NCBI GenBank assembly: GCA_002722885.1 | Contig: PBNE01000012.1 | Location: forward strand, 134,052 to 198,051 | DNA: 64,000 nt | Direction of reading: 5' to 3' | Origin: Rhodospirillaceae bacterium | Lineage (GTDB): Bacteria; Pseudomonadota; Alphaproteobacteria; SP197 | Made by a program: the position numbers and the translations under genes | Part shown: positions 1-9,089 of the stretch, piece after piece | Numbering within the stretch: position 1 is the first letter of the stretch | Layout: each line of letters opens with the position of its first letter | Notes under the pieces: model-generated | Databases searched by the model: none | The model's input: the letters and a program-made list of their open reading frames with translations, nothing else | What the model was told of the DNA's origin: nothing

Positions 1-115
1 TCTGGTGGAAGACGGCTGCCGCGCCATCGACCTCGACGGGTCACTCGCTGTGGCCATGAAGGCCATGACCGATGTCGGAGTCATGGTTGCGCTGGCAAGC
101 GATCTTATGTCCTGA
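1..115 (+). CDS. pncA: Nicotinamidase, C-terminal fragment
   Basis: This is the last 37 codons of a gene that begins outside the window, read from base 2 to the TGA at 113-115. The residues DGCRAIDLDGSLAVAMKAM match the C-terminal end of bacterial nicotinamidases of the isochorismatase fold, where a DACR/DGCRAID segment follows the catalytic cysteine. Nicotinamidase hydrolyses nicotinamide to nicotinate in NAD salvage. The catalytic Asp, Lys and Cys lie upstream of the window, so the call rests on this tail only. Another isochorismatase-family hydrolase is possible. Confidence 0.7.
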   Translation, partial: LVEDGCRAIDLDGSLAVAMKAMTDVGVMVALASDLMS

Positions 116-121
116 GTGGCT

Positions 122-652
122 TCAGGCTGTGGGGTCTTTCGGCACGTAGGGAATAAGACGACGGATGGTAAAACCAACCACAAGGGCGAACAGACCACAC
201 AGCGTCGTGTAGATCCCAACGTTCTGCCAACCGCGATCGGTTTCAGTCACCTCGTCGTAGATCTCCTCGTAAGTGATCTTTGTCCCTTCGTGATAAGGAT
301 CATGCTCCAGCAGGCCCCAGATCATCAGAGTGCCATCAGTCGCAGCAGAGTTTGCTGCCTCGGCATCGATCAGCAGCTCGACGTCCCGAAAGATTCCGAG
401 GCGATCACGGATCTCGACGTAGAGAGGAAACTTCGCGATGTAGGCGTAGCGCCGATCATCGTCCTGAAAGTGCAGGTACACGAGATCGGTGCCGTCCAAG
501 GCTTTTTCCAGCCGGACTGACCTCAGGAAACCCTTGTACTCCACGAGCTCGGCGCGGGTCGGAACCTCGGGCTCGTTGACGAGGTACAACGTGGCCCCGA
601 TCACTACGGTTATGAGACCCAGAAAGTAGAGCCATCCTGCAAACCAGCGCAT
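122..652 (-). CDS. Hypothetical two-pass membrane protein
   Basis: A 176-residue protein with a hydrophobic segment near residues 5-25, a soluble central domain of about 110 residues and a second hydrophobic segment near residues 145-165. This suggests an inner-membrane protein with an extracytoplasmic or cytoplasmic loop. I do not recognise the family, though the shape resembles DUF3592-type proteins. The ATG at 652 is preceded by GGAAAGG at a good distance. It ends 6 bases from the convergent nicotinamidase gene. Confidence 0.6.
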   Translation of the reverse strand: MRWFAGWLYFLGLITVVIGATLYLVNEPEVPTRAELVEYKGFLRSVRLEKALDGTDLVYLHFQDDDRRYAYIAKFPLYVEIRDRLGIFRDVELLIDAEAANSAATDGTLMIWGLLEHDPYHEGTKITYEEIYDEVTETDRGWQNVGIYTTLCGLFALVVGFTIRRLIPYVPKDPTA

Positions 653-701
653 CGATCAGCCTTTCCATTGGTCGGTCAGGCAGGGGCCTGACCTGGTGAT
701 T

Positions 702-1217
702 CTAGCCGTCCTGGCCCGGCACAAAAAACAACTCCAGATGACCCACGCCCGGCCCTAGCGACGCCCAGCCTGCCGCTCCAAAGGTCAACATCGCGAGGGC
801 TGATGTCGGGTATTTGCGCTTCAAGCGATCCATCGCATCGCCGGTTGCCGACATGGCCAGCGTGGTCGCCGTGATTTGCAGCACGGGATCATGCCCAATC
901 ACCATAACTCTTTCGATGCTGTCATCGACGGCCTTCAGCAGCTCGATCAGCCCGTTGGCATCGGTCTGATAGATTTCGGGGGCATGGCGCACCTCAGGCT
1001 CGCCAAGTGCCGGCAGAACGAGGTCAAGTGTCTGACAGGCGCGAACTGCCGTCGAGCAAAGCACCAGATCGCAACCCAGAGCACGGTCTTCCATCCAGCC
1101 GGCCAACTCCGTTGCGCGTTCGCGTCCCTTGTCCTGCAGAGTGCGCTCGTGGTCGTCAGCGCCGGGATCGGCCCAACTCGACTTAGCGTGGCGCAGTAGA
1201 AAGAGCGTGGTGGTCAA
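702..1217 (-). CDS. sixA: Phosphohistidine phosphatase SixA family protein
   Basis: Histidine-phosphatase fold protein of about 171 residues. The N-terminal motif LFLLRHAKSSW carries the catalytic RHxK typical of SixA, and the second conserved histidine lies in VMVIGHDPVL. SixA removes phosphate from histidine residues of phosphorelay or PTS proteins. The open frame reaches an ATG at 1274, but a TTG at 1217 preceded by GGAG fits the family N-terminus far better, so I chose it. It is divergent from ppk. Confidence 0.85.
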   Translation of the reverse strand: MTTTLFLLRHAKSSWADPGADDHERTLQDKGRERATELAGWMEDRALGCDLVLCSTAVRACQTLDLVLPALGEPEVRHAPEIYQTDANGLIELLKAVDDSIERVMVIGHDPVLQITATTLAMSATGDAMDRLKRKYPTSALAMLTFGAAGWASLGPGVGHLELFFVPGQDG

Positions 1218-1290
1218 CAGCTGATCTCCGGTTGGCGTCACGGAAATGTCGCACGGCCAGACAACAATCCTCAAACAGGTGAAAGACTGC

Positions 1291-1296
1291 TATAAT
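1291..1296 (+). promoter_or_regulatory. Possible -10 element for ppk
   Basis: A perfect TATAAT lies in the divergent region between sixA and ppk, 61 bases before the chosen ppk start. I see no convincing -35 element at 16-18 bases upstream, so this is tentative. Confidence 0.3.
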
Positions 1297-1356
1297 CAGT
1301 ACAACCGATCACCACGAACACATGTAGCACACCCTCGTGGTCACCGGGAGATCAAC

Positions 1357-3546
1357 ATGAACGATAACAGACAGGCAAGCGAGATCACGATCTCGCAGGA
1401 CGATACTCAGGGCGCACCGCTGGCGGTGGCCGCTCCTTTTCTGCCGTCCGGTCGCTTTATCAATCGGGAACTGAGCTGGCTGGCGTTCAATACACGGGTT
1501 CTCGAAGAAGCCCAGAACCCTCGCCATCCCCTGCTCGAACGCCTCCGTTTTCTGTCGATCTCCGCGAACAATCTCGACGAGTTCCAGATGGTGCGGGTCG
1601 CAGGACTCAAAGCCCAGGTCGATGCCAGTGTTACCACACCCAGCATTGACGAACTCACCCCACAGCAGCAATTGCTGGAGATCACCGCCCACTCACAGCG
1701 CCTGATTGAAAGACAATACGCAACTTGGCGCGCCCTGCGCGAGCAGCTCCGCGAGGCAGGCGTTACGATCGTGAATGAGGAAGAGTTGTTCGATGATGAC
1801 CGGGCCTGGCTGAACGACTGGTATGACGACCAGATCCTGCCATTACTCACGCCCGTGGCGATCGACCCGGCCCATCCCTTCCCGTTCATTCCAAATTTCG
1901 GTTTTGGTCTCGTCCTCAAGCTACATCAGGCACAACAGGACGAACCGGTCTACGCCATCCTCCGTCTGTCGCAACAGACCGACCGTTTCATCCGTCTTCC
2001 CGGCGACGAATTCCGCTACATGGCCCTCGAGCAGGTCGTTCGCCTGCATCTCAGCCGACTCTTTCCTGGATTCCGTTTGCTGGAGCTGGGGCACTTCCGT
2101 GTCGTTCGTGACAGCGAAATCGAGATCGATGAGGAATCCGAAGATCTCGTCCGCCACTTTGAAAGTGCTCTGAAGCGCCGGCGCCGCGGCAGCGTAATTG
2201 ATCTCGTGGTCGACGCCGAGATGCCCGAAGAACTGCGTCTGCTGCTGATGGACTGGCTGCAGATCGACCCCGATGACGTGACCGCGGTCGATGGCGAGCT
2301 CGGCCTTAGCGAGCTTGACCAGATCATCACCAACGAGCGTCGCGACCTGCTCTTTGAACCCTACGCCGCACGGTTCCCCGAACGCATTCGCGATTTCGGC
2401 GGGAACTGCTTCGATGCCATCAGGGCCAAGGACATCATCGTCCACCACCCCTATGAGAGCTTCGATGTTGTTGTGCAATTCCTGCAGCAGGCGATCCAGG
2501 ACCCGGCCGTGGTCGCGATCAAGCAGACGCTCTACCGAACCAGCAAGGGCTCCCCGATCGTCAAGGCCCTGATCGAAGCGGCGGAAGCCGGCAAGTCCGT
2601 CACTGCCGTGATCGAGCTGAAGGCCCGCTTCGACGAAGAGGCCAACATTCAATGGGCCCGTGATCTCGAACGCGCCGGGGCCCAGGTTGTTTACGGCTTT
2701 GTCGACCTGAAGACCCACGCAAAGATGTCTCTGGTCGTGCGGCGCGAAGGCAGCCGGCTGGCGAGTTATGTCCACTACGGCACCGGCAACTACCACCCCA
2801 TCACTGCCAAGGTTTACACCGACCTTTCGCTCTTCACGGCCGATCCCGCGCTGTGCCGGGATGCCAACCGCATCTTCAACTACCTGACCGGCTACATCAG
2901 GCCGCGCAATCTTGAAGGCGTGGCCATGGCACCGCTCAATGCCCGTGAGCGGCTCACAGCGCAGATCAAGGCCGAAACGTCCAACGGACACGCAGGAAAG
3001 CCTGCGGCCATCTGGGCGAAGATGAATTCGCTGGTCGATCCGGACCTGATCGACCTTCTCTACGAGGCGTCGCAGGCCGGTGTGGCCATCGATCTGATCA
3101 TCCGCGGCATCTGTTGCCTGCGTCCCGGCGTTCCCGGCCTTTCTGAGAATATTCGCGTCAAGAGCATCGTCGGCCGCTTTCTTGAACACTCACGCATCTT
3201 CTGCTTCGGGGACGGGCAAGAGCTGCCCTCTCCCAACGCGAAGGTTTTCGTATCCTCTGCCGACTGGATGCCACGCAACATTGACCATCGCGTCGAGACA
3301 ATCGTTCCGATCAACAATCCAACCGTTCACCGTCAGGTCCTGGACCAGATCATGGTCGCGAACCTGCGCGACATCGAACAATCCTGGGTCCTGGAAAGCG
3401 ACGGCAGCTACACCCGCATCCCCAGCAGCGACAGCGCCTTCAGTGCACATCAGTTCTTCATGACAAATCCAAGTCTCTCGGGCCGCGGCAGTGCGTTGCA
3501 GAATCAGATTTTGAGAGGCAACGTGACGACGGAAACCAAGGACTAG
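1357..3546 (+). CDS. ppk: Polyphosphate kinase 1
   Basis: A 729-residue enzyme of full family length that makes inorganic polyphosphate from ATP. The N-terminal domain begins with [19 protein letters not shown], a family hallmark. The autophosphorylated histidine region is [11 protein letters not shown] (His about 473), followed by [13 protein letters not shown]. The C-terminal domain contains the conserved [12 protein letters not shown]. The frame is open from 1246, but the ATG at 1357 has GGGAG six bases upstream and gives the usual N-terminus. It is followed closely by ppx, the usual alphaproteobacterial pairing. Confidence 0.95.
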   Translation: MNDNRQASEITISQDDTQGAPLAVAAPFLPSGRFINRELSWLAFNTRVLEEAQNPRHPLLERLRFLSISANNLDEFQMVRVAGLKAQVDASVTTPSIDELTPQQQLLEITAHSQRLIERQYATWRALREQLREAGVTIVNEEELFDDDRAWLNDWYDDQILPLLTPVAIDPAHPFPFIPNFGFGLVLKLHQAQQDEPVYAILRLSQQTDRFIRLPGDEFRYMALEQVVRLHLSRLFPGFRLLELGHFRVVRDSEIEIDEESEDLVRHFESALKRRRRGSVIDLVVDAEMPEELRLLLMDWLQIDPDDVTAVDGELGLSELDQIITNERRDLLFEPYAARFPERIRDFGGNCFDAIRAKDIIVHHPYESFDVVVQFLQQAIQDPAVVAIKQTLYRTSKGSPIVKALIEAAEAGKSVTAVIELKARFDEEANIQWARDLERAGAQVVYGFVDLKTHAKMSLVVRREGSRLASYVHYGTGNYHPITAKVYTDLSLFTADPALCRDANRIFNYLTGYIRPRNLEGVAMAPLNARERLTAQIKAETSNGHAGKPAAIWAKMNSLVDPDLIDLLYEASQAGVAIDLIIRGICCLRPGVPGLSENIRVKSIVGRFLEHSRIFCFGDGQELPSPNAKVFVSSADWMPRNIDHRVETIVPINNPTVHRQVLDQIMVANLRDIEQSWVLESDGSYTRIPSSDSAFSAHQFFMTNPSLSGRGSALQNQILRGNVTTETKD

Positions 3547-3593
3547 GTACCACGTCTTCCTCCTCTCCCCGTGATGTTCCCAGTCAGCGGCTC

Positions 3594-5078
3594 GGTGTCA
3601 TCGACATCGGGTCCAATTCCATTCGCCTTGTGGTCTACGACCACCTCAGCCGGGCGCCCCTGCCCCTAGTCAACCGCAAGGCCGTGCTCGGCCTAGGCCG
3701 TGACGTCGAGCGCTTCGGCCGCCTGAGTGATGAACTCATCGAGCAGGCGCTCGACTCCATCGAGGCACTCGTCCGCATGGCGCAGGACGTCCCCGTCTCG
3801 AGCCTGGACCTTCTGGCTACGGCCGGTGTTCGCTCGGCCGAGAACGGAGATGCCCTCTGCATGGCGATCAAAGGCAGGACCGGCCACGAAGTTTCTATCC
3901 TGAGTGGCAACGAAGAAGCACGCCTGTCAGCCATGGGCGTGATGTCAGCAGTGCCCGGCCTGACCGGTGTAATCGGTGACCTTGGCGGCGGCAGTCTGGA
4001 GCTGATTGCTGTCAGGGAGGGTGCCATTGTCGATCAGACCTCACTCGAGATTGGTGCCCTGCGCCTCATCGAACGTGCCGAGGGTGATCTGGCAAAAGCC
4101 CCAGCGATCGTCAATAATGTCCTGGAAGGCGTTACCTGGCTGAAGGCTTGGAGGGATCAGCCGTTCTATGCCGTCGGCGGCGCCTGGCGTGCGGTGGCGC
4201 GGCTTCACATGGCGCAGCAGGCCTATCCGCTACAGATGGTTCACGGCTATCGCATGGCCTTGCGTGAGACCCGAGATTTCATCGAACTGCTCGAACATCT
4301 CGGCCCGAAAACGATCGCAAAGATTCAGGCTGTCTCACCCAAGCGTGCCGAGACCATTCCGTGGGGTTCGGTGGTTCTAGAGTGTCTTTCGCGCATCCTG
4401 CGGCCGGACGAATTCTTCTATTCGGCCCATGGCCTTCGGGAAGGCCACCACTTCCGCATGCTCGACACACAAACCCAGCTCGAAGACCCTCTCCTGACAG
4501 CCTGCCACGAGCTGGCCGGACAGCATCGCCGTTTTGCCGATGCATCGGAAACACTGCTGACCTGGCTGTCGCCTTTGCTGGCGCGCATGCCGGCCATGAC
4601 CGAGCGGCTGGCGCGATCAGCCTGCATCATCGCCGATATGGGCTGGGGCGAACACCCGACCTACCGTGCGCCGCAATCGATGTTGCGTGTTCTGCGCATG
4701 CCCTGGTCTGTGCTCGATCACTTAGAACGTGCCTTCCTGGCTCTCGCGGTCTTTGTTCGCTATGGCGGGTCGTCGGGTTCAAAATTCGTTGCCGACTGCC
4801 ATCGTCTGCTCGACGAGGACGCGATCGCGGACGCCAAGGCACTGGGCAAGGCCCTACGCCTTGCGCTGGAGATCTGCTCGGGTCGTGGTCCGGTCCTGGC
4901 GGCCACGCGGATCGAAGATCACGACAGCTATCTCGTGCTCGCGGTACGGCAGGAAGCCCTGTCGGTCGGGACCGACAAGATCGAGCGTTACGCCGCGTCG
5001 ACCGGCCGTGCACTCCACGTTCCGATCAAGGTTGTGATCGAGGACCGTGGCCCGGAAATAGGAAAGGCCGCCAGATAG
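3594..5078 (+). CDS. ppx: Exopolyphosphatase / Ppx-GppA phosphatase
   Basis: Ppx/GppA family protein (ASKHA fold) that degrades polyphosphate or pppGpp. The phosphate-binding motif VIDIGSNSIRLVVYD begins near 3597, and a second nucleotide-binding motif is VIGDLGGGSLEL. The only ATG/GTG/TTG in frame near the front is GTG 3630, which would cut off the first motif. The frame is open upstream for at least 150 bases without a canonical start, so the coordinates give the conserved part only. GTG 3523, with AGAGG upstream, sits in the other frame and runs into the ppk stop, which suggests a one-base shift. The C-terminus ends inside a terminator-like hairpin. Confidence 0.85.
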   Translation, partial: GVIDIGSNSIRLVVYDHLSRAPLPLVNRKAVLGLGRDVERFGRLSDELIEQALDSIEALVRMAQDVPVSSLDLLATAGVRSAENGDALCMAIKGRTGHEVSILSGNEEARLSAMGVMSAVPGLTGVIGDLGGGSLELIAVREGAIVDQTSLEIGALRLIERAEGDLAKAPAIVNNVLEGVTWLKAWRDQPFYAVGGAWRAVARLHMAQQAYPLQMVHGYRMALRETRDFIELLEHLGPKTIAKIQAVSPKRAETIPWGSVVLECLSRILRPDEFFYSAHGLREGHHFRMLDTQTQLEDPLLTACHELAGQHRRFADASETLLTWLSPLLARMPAMTERLARSACIIADMGWGEHPTYRAPQSMLRVLRMPWSVLDHLERAFLALAVFVRYGGSSGSKFVADCHRLLDEDAIADAKALGKALRLALEICSGRGPVLAATRIEDHDSYLVLAVRQEALSVGTDKIERYAASTGRALHVPIKVVIEDRGPEIGKAAR

Positions 5079-5100
5079 TCTGACGGCCTCCCTGGTTTCT
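5065..5100 (+). terminator. Probable rho-independent terminator of ppk-ppx
   Basis: AGGCCGCCAGA (5065-5075) pairs with TCTGACGGCCT (5079-5089), an 11-bp stem with one G-T pair, followed by a moderately T-rich tail. The three-base loop TAG is the ppx stop codon itself. Confidence 0.65.
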
Positions 5101-5121
5101 TCGGCATTCAGCTTCGCGGGA

Positions 5122-6516
5122 TCAGTCCTTGCCGTCCCACTTACCGCTGCGAACGAGTTCGTCAGCGGTTTCCTGAATGGCCTTGGCCATGATGTCGAAC
5201 ATGTCGTCGACCTGGGCCTTGGTGATGATGAGCGGCGGCGAGAAGACGCACAGGCTCCACATCGGACGCAGGATCAGACCGTTCGCCTGACACTTCTCGT
5301 CGATCATCTTGCCGACGCTGAGTTCATCATCGAAGCGCTTCTTGCTGGTCTTGCTCTCGACGCATTCGATGCAGCCCATCAGGCCCACACCACGTGTGTC
5401 ACCCACCATCGGCATGTCGGCCAGCGAGTTCAGGCGCTCCTGGAAGTAGTCACCGGTGTCACGGGCGTGCTGCATGATGTTGTCACGCTCCATGATCTCG
5501 ATGTTCTTGAGCGCGGCGGCCATGGCGACCGGGTGACCCGAGTAGGTGAAGCCCATCGAGAAGGTCGCGGACTCACCGGACTTGTCGATGATGTCCTGAT
5601 GCAGCCTCTCGGAGATCGCGGTGAGGCCCGCAGGGATGTAGCCCGACGTGAACCCCTTGGCGGCGGTCAGGATGTCCGGAACCACTTCGAACACATCTTC
5701 TGAAGCGAAGAAATGTCCCATGCGGCCGAAGCCGGTCACGACCTCATCGGAGATGTAGAGGACATCGTGCTTGTGGCAAACCTCCAGACAACCCTTCTGG
5801 TAGCCCTTCGGCGGCACGATCACGCCACCCGACGCCAAAACCGGTTCGGCAATGAAAGCCGCGACGTTGTCTGGGCCAATCTCAAGGATGCGATCCTCGA
5901 GCTCCTTGAGCAGGTGATCCTTGAACTCCTCGTCGGTCATCCCGTCGGGCTTGCGGTAGGGATTGGGTGAGGAGACATGATTGATCCACTCGGTAACCCG
6001 CTCCATGCGGTCGTCGTTACCGGGCTTTCCCGAGATCGAGTCTGCGAGATAGGTGCTGCCGTGATAGGCATCGGCACGGGTAATAATAGTCTTTTTGGTG
6101 CGGCGCTCCATTACGTTCCAGTAATAATGCGCAAAGCGCACCGCAGCGTCGTTGGCCGTGGAACCGCCGGTCGAATAGAAGAACCGGTTGAGATCCCCCG
6201 GGGTCATCGTGGCGAGCTTCGCAGAGAGCTGGGCGTGCGGCGGCGTCGCCATCGACCACGGCGAATAATAGACCATCGACCGGACCTGATCGGCGATCGC
6301 CTGGGCCATTTCCTCGTTGCCATAGCCAAGCTGCACGGCCCACATGCCACCGATACCGTCGATGAATTTGTTGCCTTCGCCGTCATAGACATAAATGCCT
6401 TCGGAATCGGCCAGCAGCGTGTGGTCGGAACGGCCGAATTCATGCCAAGGATGCATGGCGTGCGCCTTGTCCTGGGCCAGAAGTCCTTCAACATCGAAAT
6501 TAAAGTTACGTAGCAT
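5122..6516 (-). CDS. Class III PLP-dependent aminotransferase (omega-aminotransferase type)
   Basis: A 464-residue fold-type I aminotransferase. Features are YSTGGSTANDAAVRFA near 114-129, ISDEVVTGFGRMGHFF with the PLP-binding Asp about 257, and AAKGFTSGYIPAG with the Schiff-base Lys about 287. These match the aspartate-aminotransferase-family class III group that includes taurine, beta-alanine or putrescine:pyruvate transaminases. The exact amine donor cannot be read from sequence. The open frame starts at 6579, but ATG 6516 with AAAGGTG five bases upstream gives the family N-terminus. It is divergent from the SDR at 6755. Confidence 0.9.
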   Translation of the reverse strand: MLRNFNFDVEGLLAQDKAHAMHPWHEFGRSDHTLLADSEGIYVYDGEGNKFIDGIGGMWAVQLGYGNEEMAQAIADQVRSMVYYSPWSMATPPHAQLSAKLATMTPGDLNRFFYSTGGSTANDAAVRFAHYYWNVMERRTKKTIITRADAYHGSTYLADSISGKPGNDDRMERVTEWINHVSSPNPYRKPDGMTDEEFKDHLLKELEDRILEIGPDNVAAFIAEPVLASGGVIVPPKGYQKGCLEVCHKHDVLYISDEVVTGFGRMGHFFASEDVFEVVPDILTAAKGFTSGYIPAGLTAISERLHQDIIDKSGESATFSMGFTYSGHPVAMAAALKNIEIMERDNIMQHARDTGDYFQERLNSLADMPMVGDTRGVGLMGCIECVESKTSKKRFDDELSVGKMIDEKCQANGLILRPMWSLCVFSPPLIITKAQVDDMFDIMAKAIQETADELVRSGKWDGKD

Positions 6517-6754
6517 GTAGCACCTTTGTGTCGTTTTGCATAAACGGTGCGTGTCGCAACAATTTGCGCGCACCGGCATCAGCCAACCAACTGTCGGCCG
6601 ACACTATTCCGGAGAACGGCACCACGGCGGTGTCTTGGACCCGGTCTCCCACCCCGGCCCGTCGCGCGTCCCTTGAACAGGAACCACGGGAGATGCGAAC
6701 GTTGTCAGGATATTCGCCAAATCTGTGCCCGGCAAGGGCAAGCTCGCAACGCCC

Positions 6755-7507
6755 ATGACCGACACACAACCACGCATCGCCATTGTCACCGCAGCCAGTA
6801 AGGGAATCGGCGCGGCCTGCGCACGCCAGCTTGCCACCGAGGGCTACGCGCTGGTCCTGATGGCGCGCGGTGAGGCGGTGCACGGCCTTGCCGAAGAGCT
6901 TGGCGGCAGCGCCATGCAGGGCGATGTGACCAAGGCAGACGACCTTGAGCGGCTTGTTGATCATGCAATGGCAACCCATGGCCGGATCGACGCCCTGGTC
7001 GCCAACACCGGCCTGTCCCGCGATCAGAACAGTTACAACGGCACGATTTTCGACCCTACCGATGACGCCAGCATCATCGACTATGACGACACCTATTGGT
7101 TCGACATGTTCGAGTTGCTCTACATGAATGTTGTTCGGCTGGCGCGACTGGTGACCCCGGTCATGCAGAACCAGGGCGGCGGTGCCGTGGTCAACATCTC
7201 GGCGATGATCTCCAAGGAACCCCATGCATCCTACCCAAGCTCTTCGACCGTTCGACGCGGGCTGGATGGCTACGTGAAGCTTTATGCGGATCGCCACGCC
7301 CGCGACGGCATCCGCATGAACACGGTCTCGCCCGGGCTGGTCAGCAATTTCAGCTGGACTCCCGAACAGCTCGTTCCTGTGCCTATGCAGCGACCTGTCA
7401 ATGTCGATGAGATTGCAGCCACGGTCGCGTTCCTGCTTTCGGACGCTGCCGGCAGCATCACCGGGCAGAACATTCTCGTTGATGGCGGCTTCAACCGCAG
7501 CATCTAA
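6755..7507 (+). CDS. SDR family oxidoreductase, atypical active site
   Basis: A 250-residue Rossmann-fold protein with the nucleotide motif TAASKGIG (12-19), NTG in place of NNAG near 84-86, and a C-terminal DGGFN. Ser149 is in the usual position, but the tyrosine region reads ASYPSSSTVRRG. Tyr160 is followed four residues later by Ser instead of the Lys of YxxxK, so it may not use the standard SDR mechanism. The GTG at 6725 is an alternative start; neither start has a strong Shine-Dalgarno site. The cupin gene follows 25 bases later, so the two are probably co-transcribed. Confidence 0.8.
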   Translation: MTDTQPRIAIVTAASKGIGAACARQLATEGYALVLMARGEAVHGLAEELGGSAMQGDVTKADDLERLVDHAMATHGRIDALVANTGLSRDQNSYNGTIFDPTDDASIIDYDDTYWFDMFELLYMNVVRLARLVTPVMQNQGGGAVVNISAMISKEPHASYPSSSTVRRGLDGYVKLYADRHARDGIRMNTVSPGLVSNFSWTPEQLVPVPMQRPVNVDEIAATVAFLLSDAAGSITGQNILVDGGFNRSI

Positions 7508-7532
7508 AACATATTCAATATCCGGAGTTATC

Positions 7533-7841
7533 ATGCCCCGCCCCCAGGCCGTTCCGACCGTCCAGGAAGACAACGATTTCACCCGTGTGATCGAATGGCG
7601 CTTTGCGCCCGATGCTGAAACCGGCTGGCACACACACGAATTCAACTACGTCGTCGTGCCGATGCTGGACGGCGAGCTGCAGATCGAAATGAAGGACAGC
7701 GACGATCTATTTGCCGACCTCTCCCACGGCATCTCCTATGCCCGCGAAGCCGGCGTGCATCACAACGTGATCAACGCCAGCGGCCACGAGTTCTACTTCG
7801 TCGAGGTCGAATTCAAGGACCGCCCGATGGCGAAGGACTGA
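7533..7841 (+). CDS. Small cupin-domain protein
   Basis: A 102-residue single-domain cupin. GWHTHEFNYVVVPMLDGEL has the His-x-His...Glu pattern of cupin motif 1, and GVHHNVINASGHEFYFVEV is a partial motif 2. Such proteins bind a metal or small ligand, and the substrate here is unknown. CCGGAG lies five bases before ATG 7533. It follows the SDR closely, so a shared pathway is likely. The 232 bases after it, up to cysteine synthase, hold no supported gene. Confidence 0.8.
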   Translation: MPRPQAVPTVQEDNDFTRVIEWRFAPDAETGWHTHEFNYVVVPMLDGELQIEMKDSDDLFADLSHGISYAREAGVHHNVINASGHEFYFVEVEFKDRPMAKD

Positions 7842-8073
7842 AGATCCGCAAGGGCTCAGCCAACCCGCGAGACTCATGCTCACCGAGATCATCGAGCGGC
7901 AAATTGAGATGCGCGGCGAGGGCCTGCGATACGAATTGCCTTTTCGGGCGAGGTCGCGATCACAACCCGCTGAGCCACAATTCGCGGACCTTCCAGGCTC
8001 TTGATCCCCCTTCCCGCCGCGCCTAGGGTGCCGCTGGCCGCCGCCGCAGCCATTGGATGGGATCCAAGCCGCC

Positions 8074-9075
8074 ATGACAAACCATGACAGCCTCGTTTCG
8101 CTTGTCGGCAACACACCGTTGCTGAAGCTGCGCGGACCGTCCGAAAAGACGGGCTGCAATATCCTGGCGAAGTGCGAGTTCCTGAACCCCGGCCAGTCCG
8201 TGAAGGACCGGGCCGCGCTGTGGATCATCCGCGATGCCGAAAAGAACGGCAGCCTGCAGCCCGGTGGCGTGATCGTGGAGGGCACTGCGGGCAACACCGG
8301 CATCGGCCTCTGCACGGTCGGCAAAGCACTGGGTTATCGTTGCGTGATCGTGATGCCGGAAACCCAGAGTCAGGAGAAGAAAGATATACTGCGCGCGCTG
8401 GGTGCAGACCTCCACCTTACACCGGCCAAGCCCTACAAGGACCCGCAGAACTACATTCGCACGTCTGAGCGCATGGCCGCCGAGATCGCGGAGAAAGAGC
8501 CGAATGGCGCGATCTGGGCCAACCAGTTCGACAATGTTGCCAACCGGCAGGCCCATATCGACAGCACCGGCCCGGAAATCTGGGATCAGACCGACTGCAA
8601 TGTCAGCGCTTTCGTTTCGGCCATCGGCACTGGCGGCACGCTGTCAGGAACCGGCATGGCGCTTAAAGAGCGCAACAAGGATGTGAAGATTGTGCTGGCC
8701 GACCCGTTCGGTTCGTGCATGCACACCTGGTATCAGACCGGCGAGTTGAAAAGCGAAGGTAGTTCGATTTCCGAAGGCATCGGCCAGGGCCGCATCACCA
8801 ACAACATAGACGGCGCACCGATCGACATGTCGATGCAGATCTCCGATGTCGAGATGCTGGAGGTGATCTATGACCTCCTTCAAAACGAGGGGCTGTGCCT
8901 GGGCGGCTCGACCGGCATCAATGTCGCCGGCGCGATGAAAACGGCCAGGGAACTGGGGCCTGGCCACACCATCGTGACCATCCTGTGTGACGTCGGCACG
9001 CGCTATCAGAGCAAGATCTTTAATCCGGCCTTCCTGAAGGAACGGAACCTACCCGTTCCGCCCTGGGTGGCCTGA
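8074..9075 (+). CDS. Cysteine synthase / PLP-dependent beta-substituting lyase
   Basis: A 333-residue fold-type II PLP enzyme of the O-acetylserine sulfhydrylase family, which makes cysteine from O-acetylserine and sulfide. SLVGNTPLLKL opens the protein. The PLP lysine is about residue 44 in QSVKDRAAL, the substrate loop is EGTAGNTGIGL, and the phosphate loop is GTGGTLSGTG. It is somewhat longer than CysK and closer to the cysteine synthase A-like group found beside sulfurtransferases. TTG 8053 is an alternative start. It lies before AlaX and a sulfurtransferase in a sulfur-linked run. Confidence 0.88.
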   Translation: MTNHDSLVSLVGNTPLLKLRGPSEKTGCNILAKCEFLNPGQSVKDRAALWIIRDAEKNGSLQPGGVIVEGTAGNTGIGLCTVGKALGYRCVIVMPETQSQEKKDILRALGADLHLTPAKPYKDPQNYIRTSERMAAEIAEKEPNGAIWANQFDNVANRQAHIDSTGPEIWDQTDCNVSAFVSAIGTGGTLSGTGMALKERNKDVKIVLADPFGSCMHTWYQTGELKSEGSSISEGIGQGRITNNIDGAPIDMSMQISDVEMLEVIYDLLQNEGLCLGGSTGINVAGAMKTARELGPGHTIVTILCDVGTRYQSKIFNPAFLKERNLPVPPWVA

Positions 9076-9089
9076 ACGGACGAGCGGTT

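Noticed and set aside
1921-3189. 422-codon open frame on the minus strand inside ppk
   Set aside because: It is antisense to a fully conserved ppk and has low-complexity, shadow-type composition typical of GC-rich genes.
6506-7645. 379-codon minus-strand frame across the SDR gene
   Set aside because: The plus-strand SDR and cupin have clear motifs; this frame shows none.
7842-8073. Possible gene in the gap before cysteine synthase
   Set aside because: Short frames on both strands lack ribosome sites, recognisable motifs and good codon bias.
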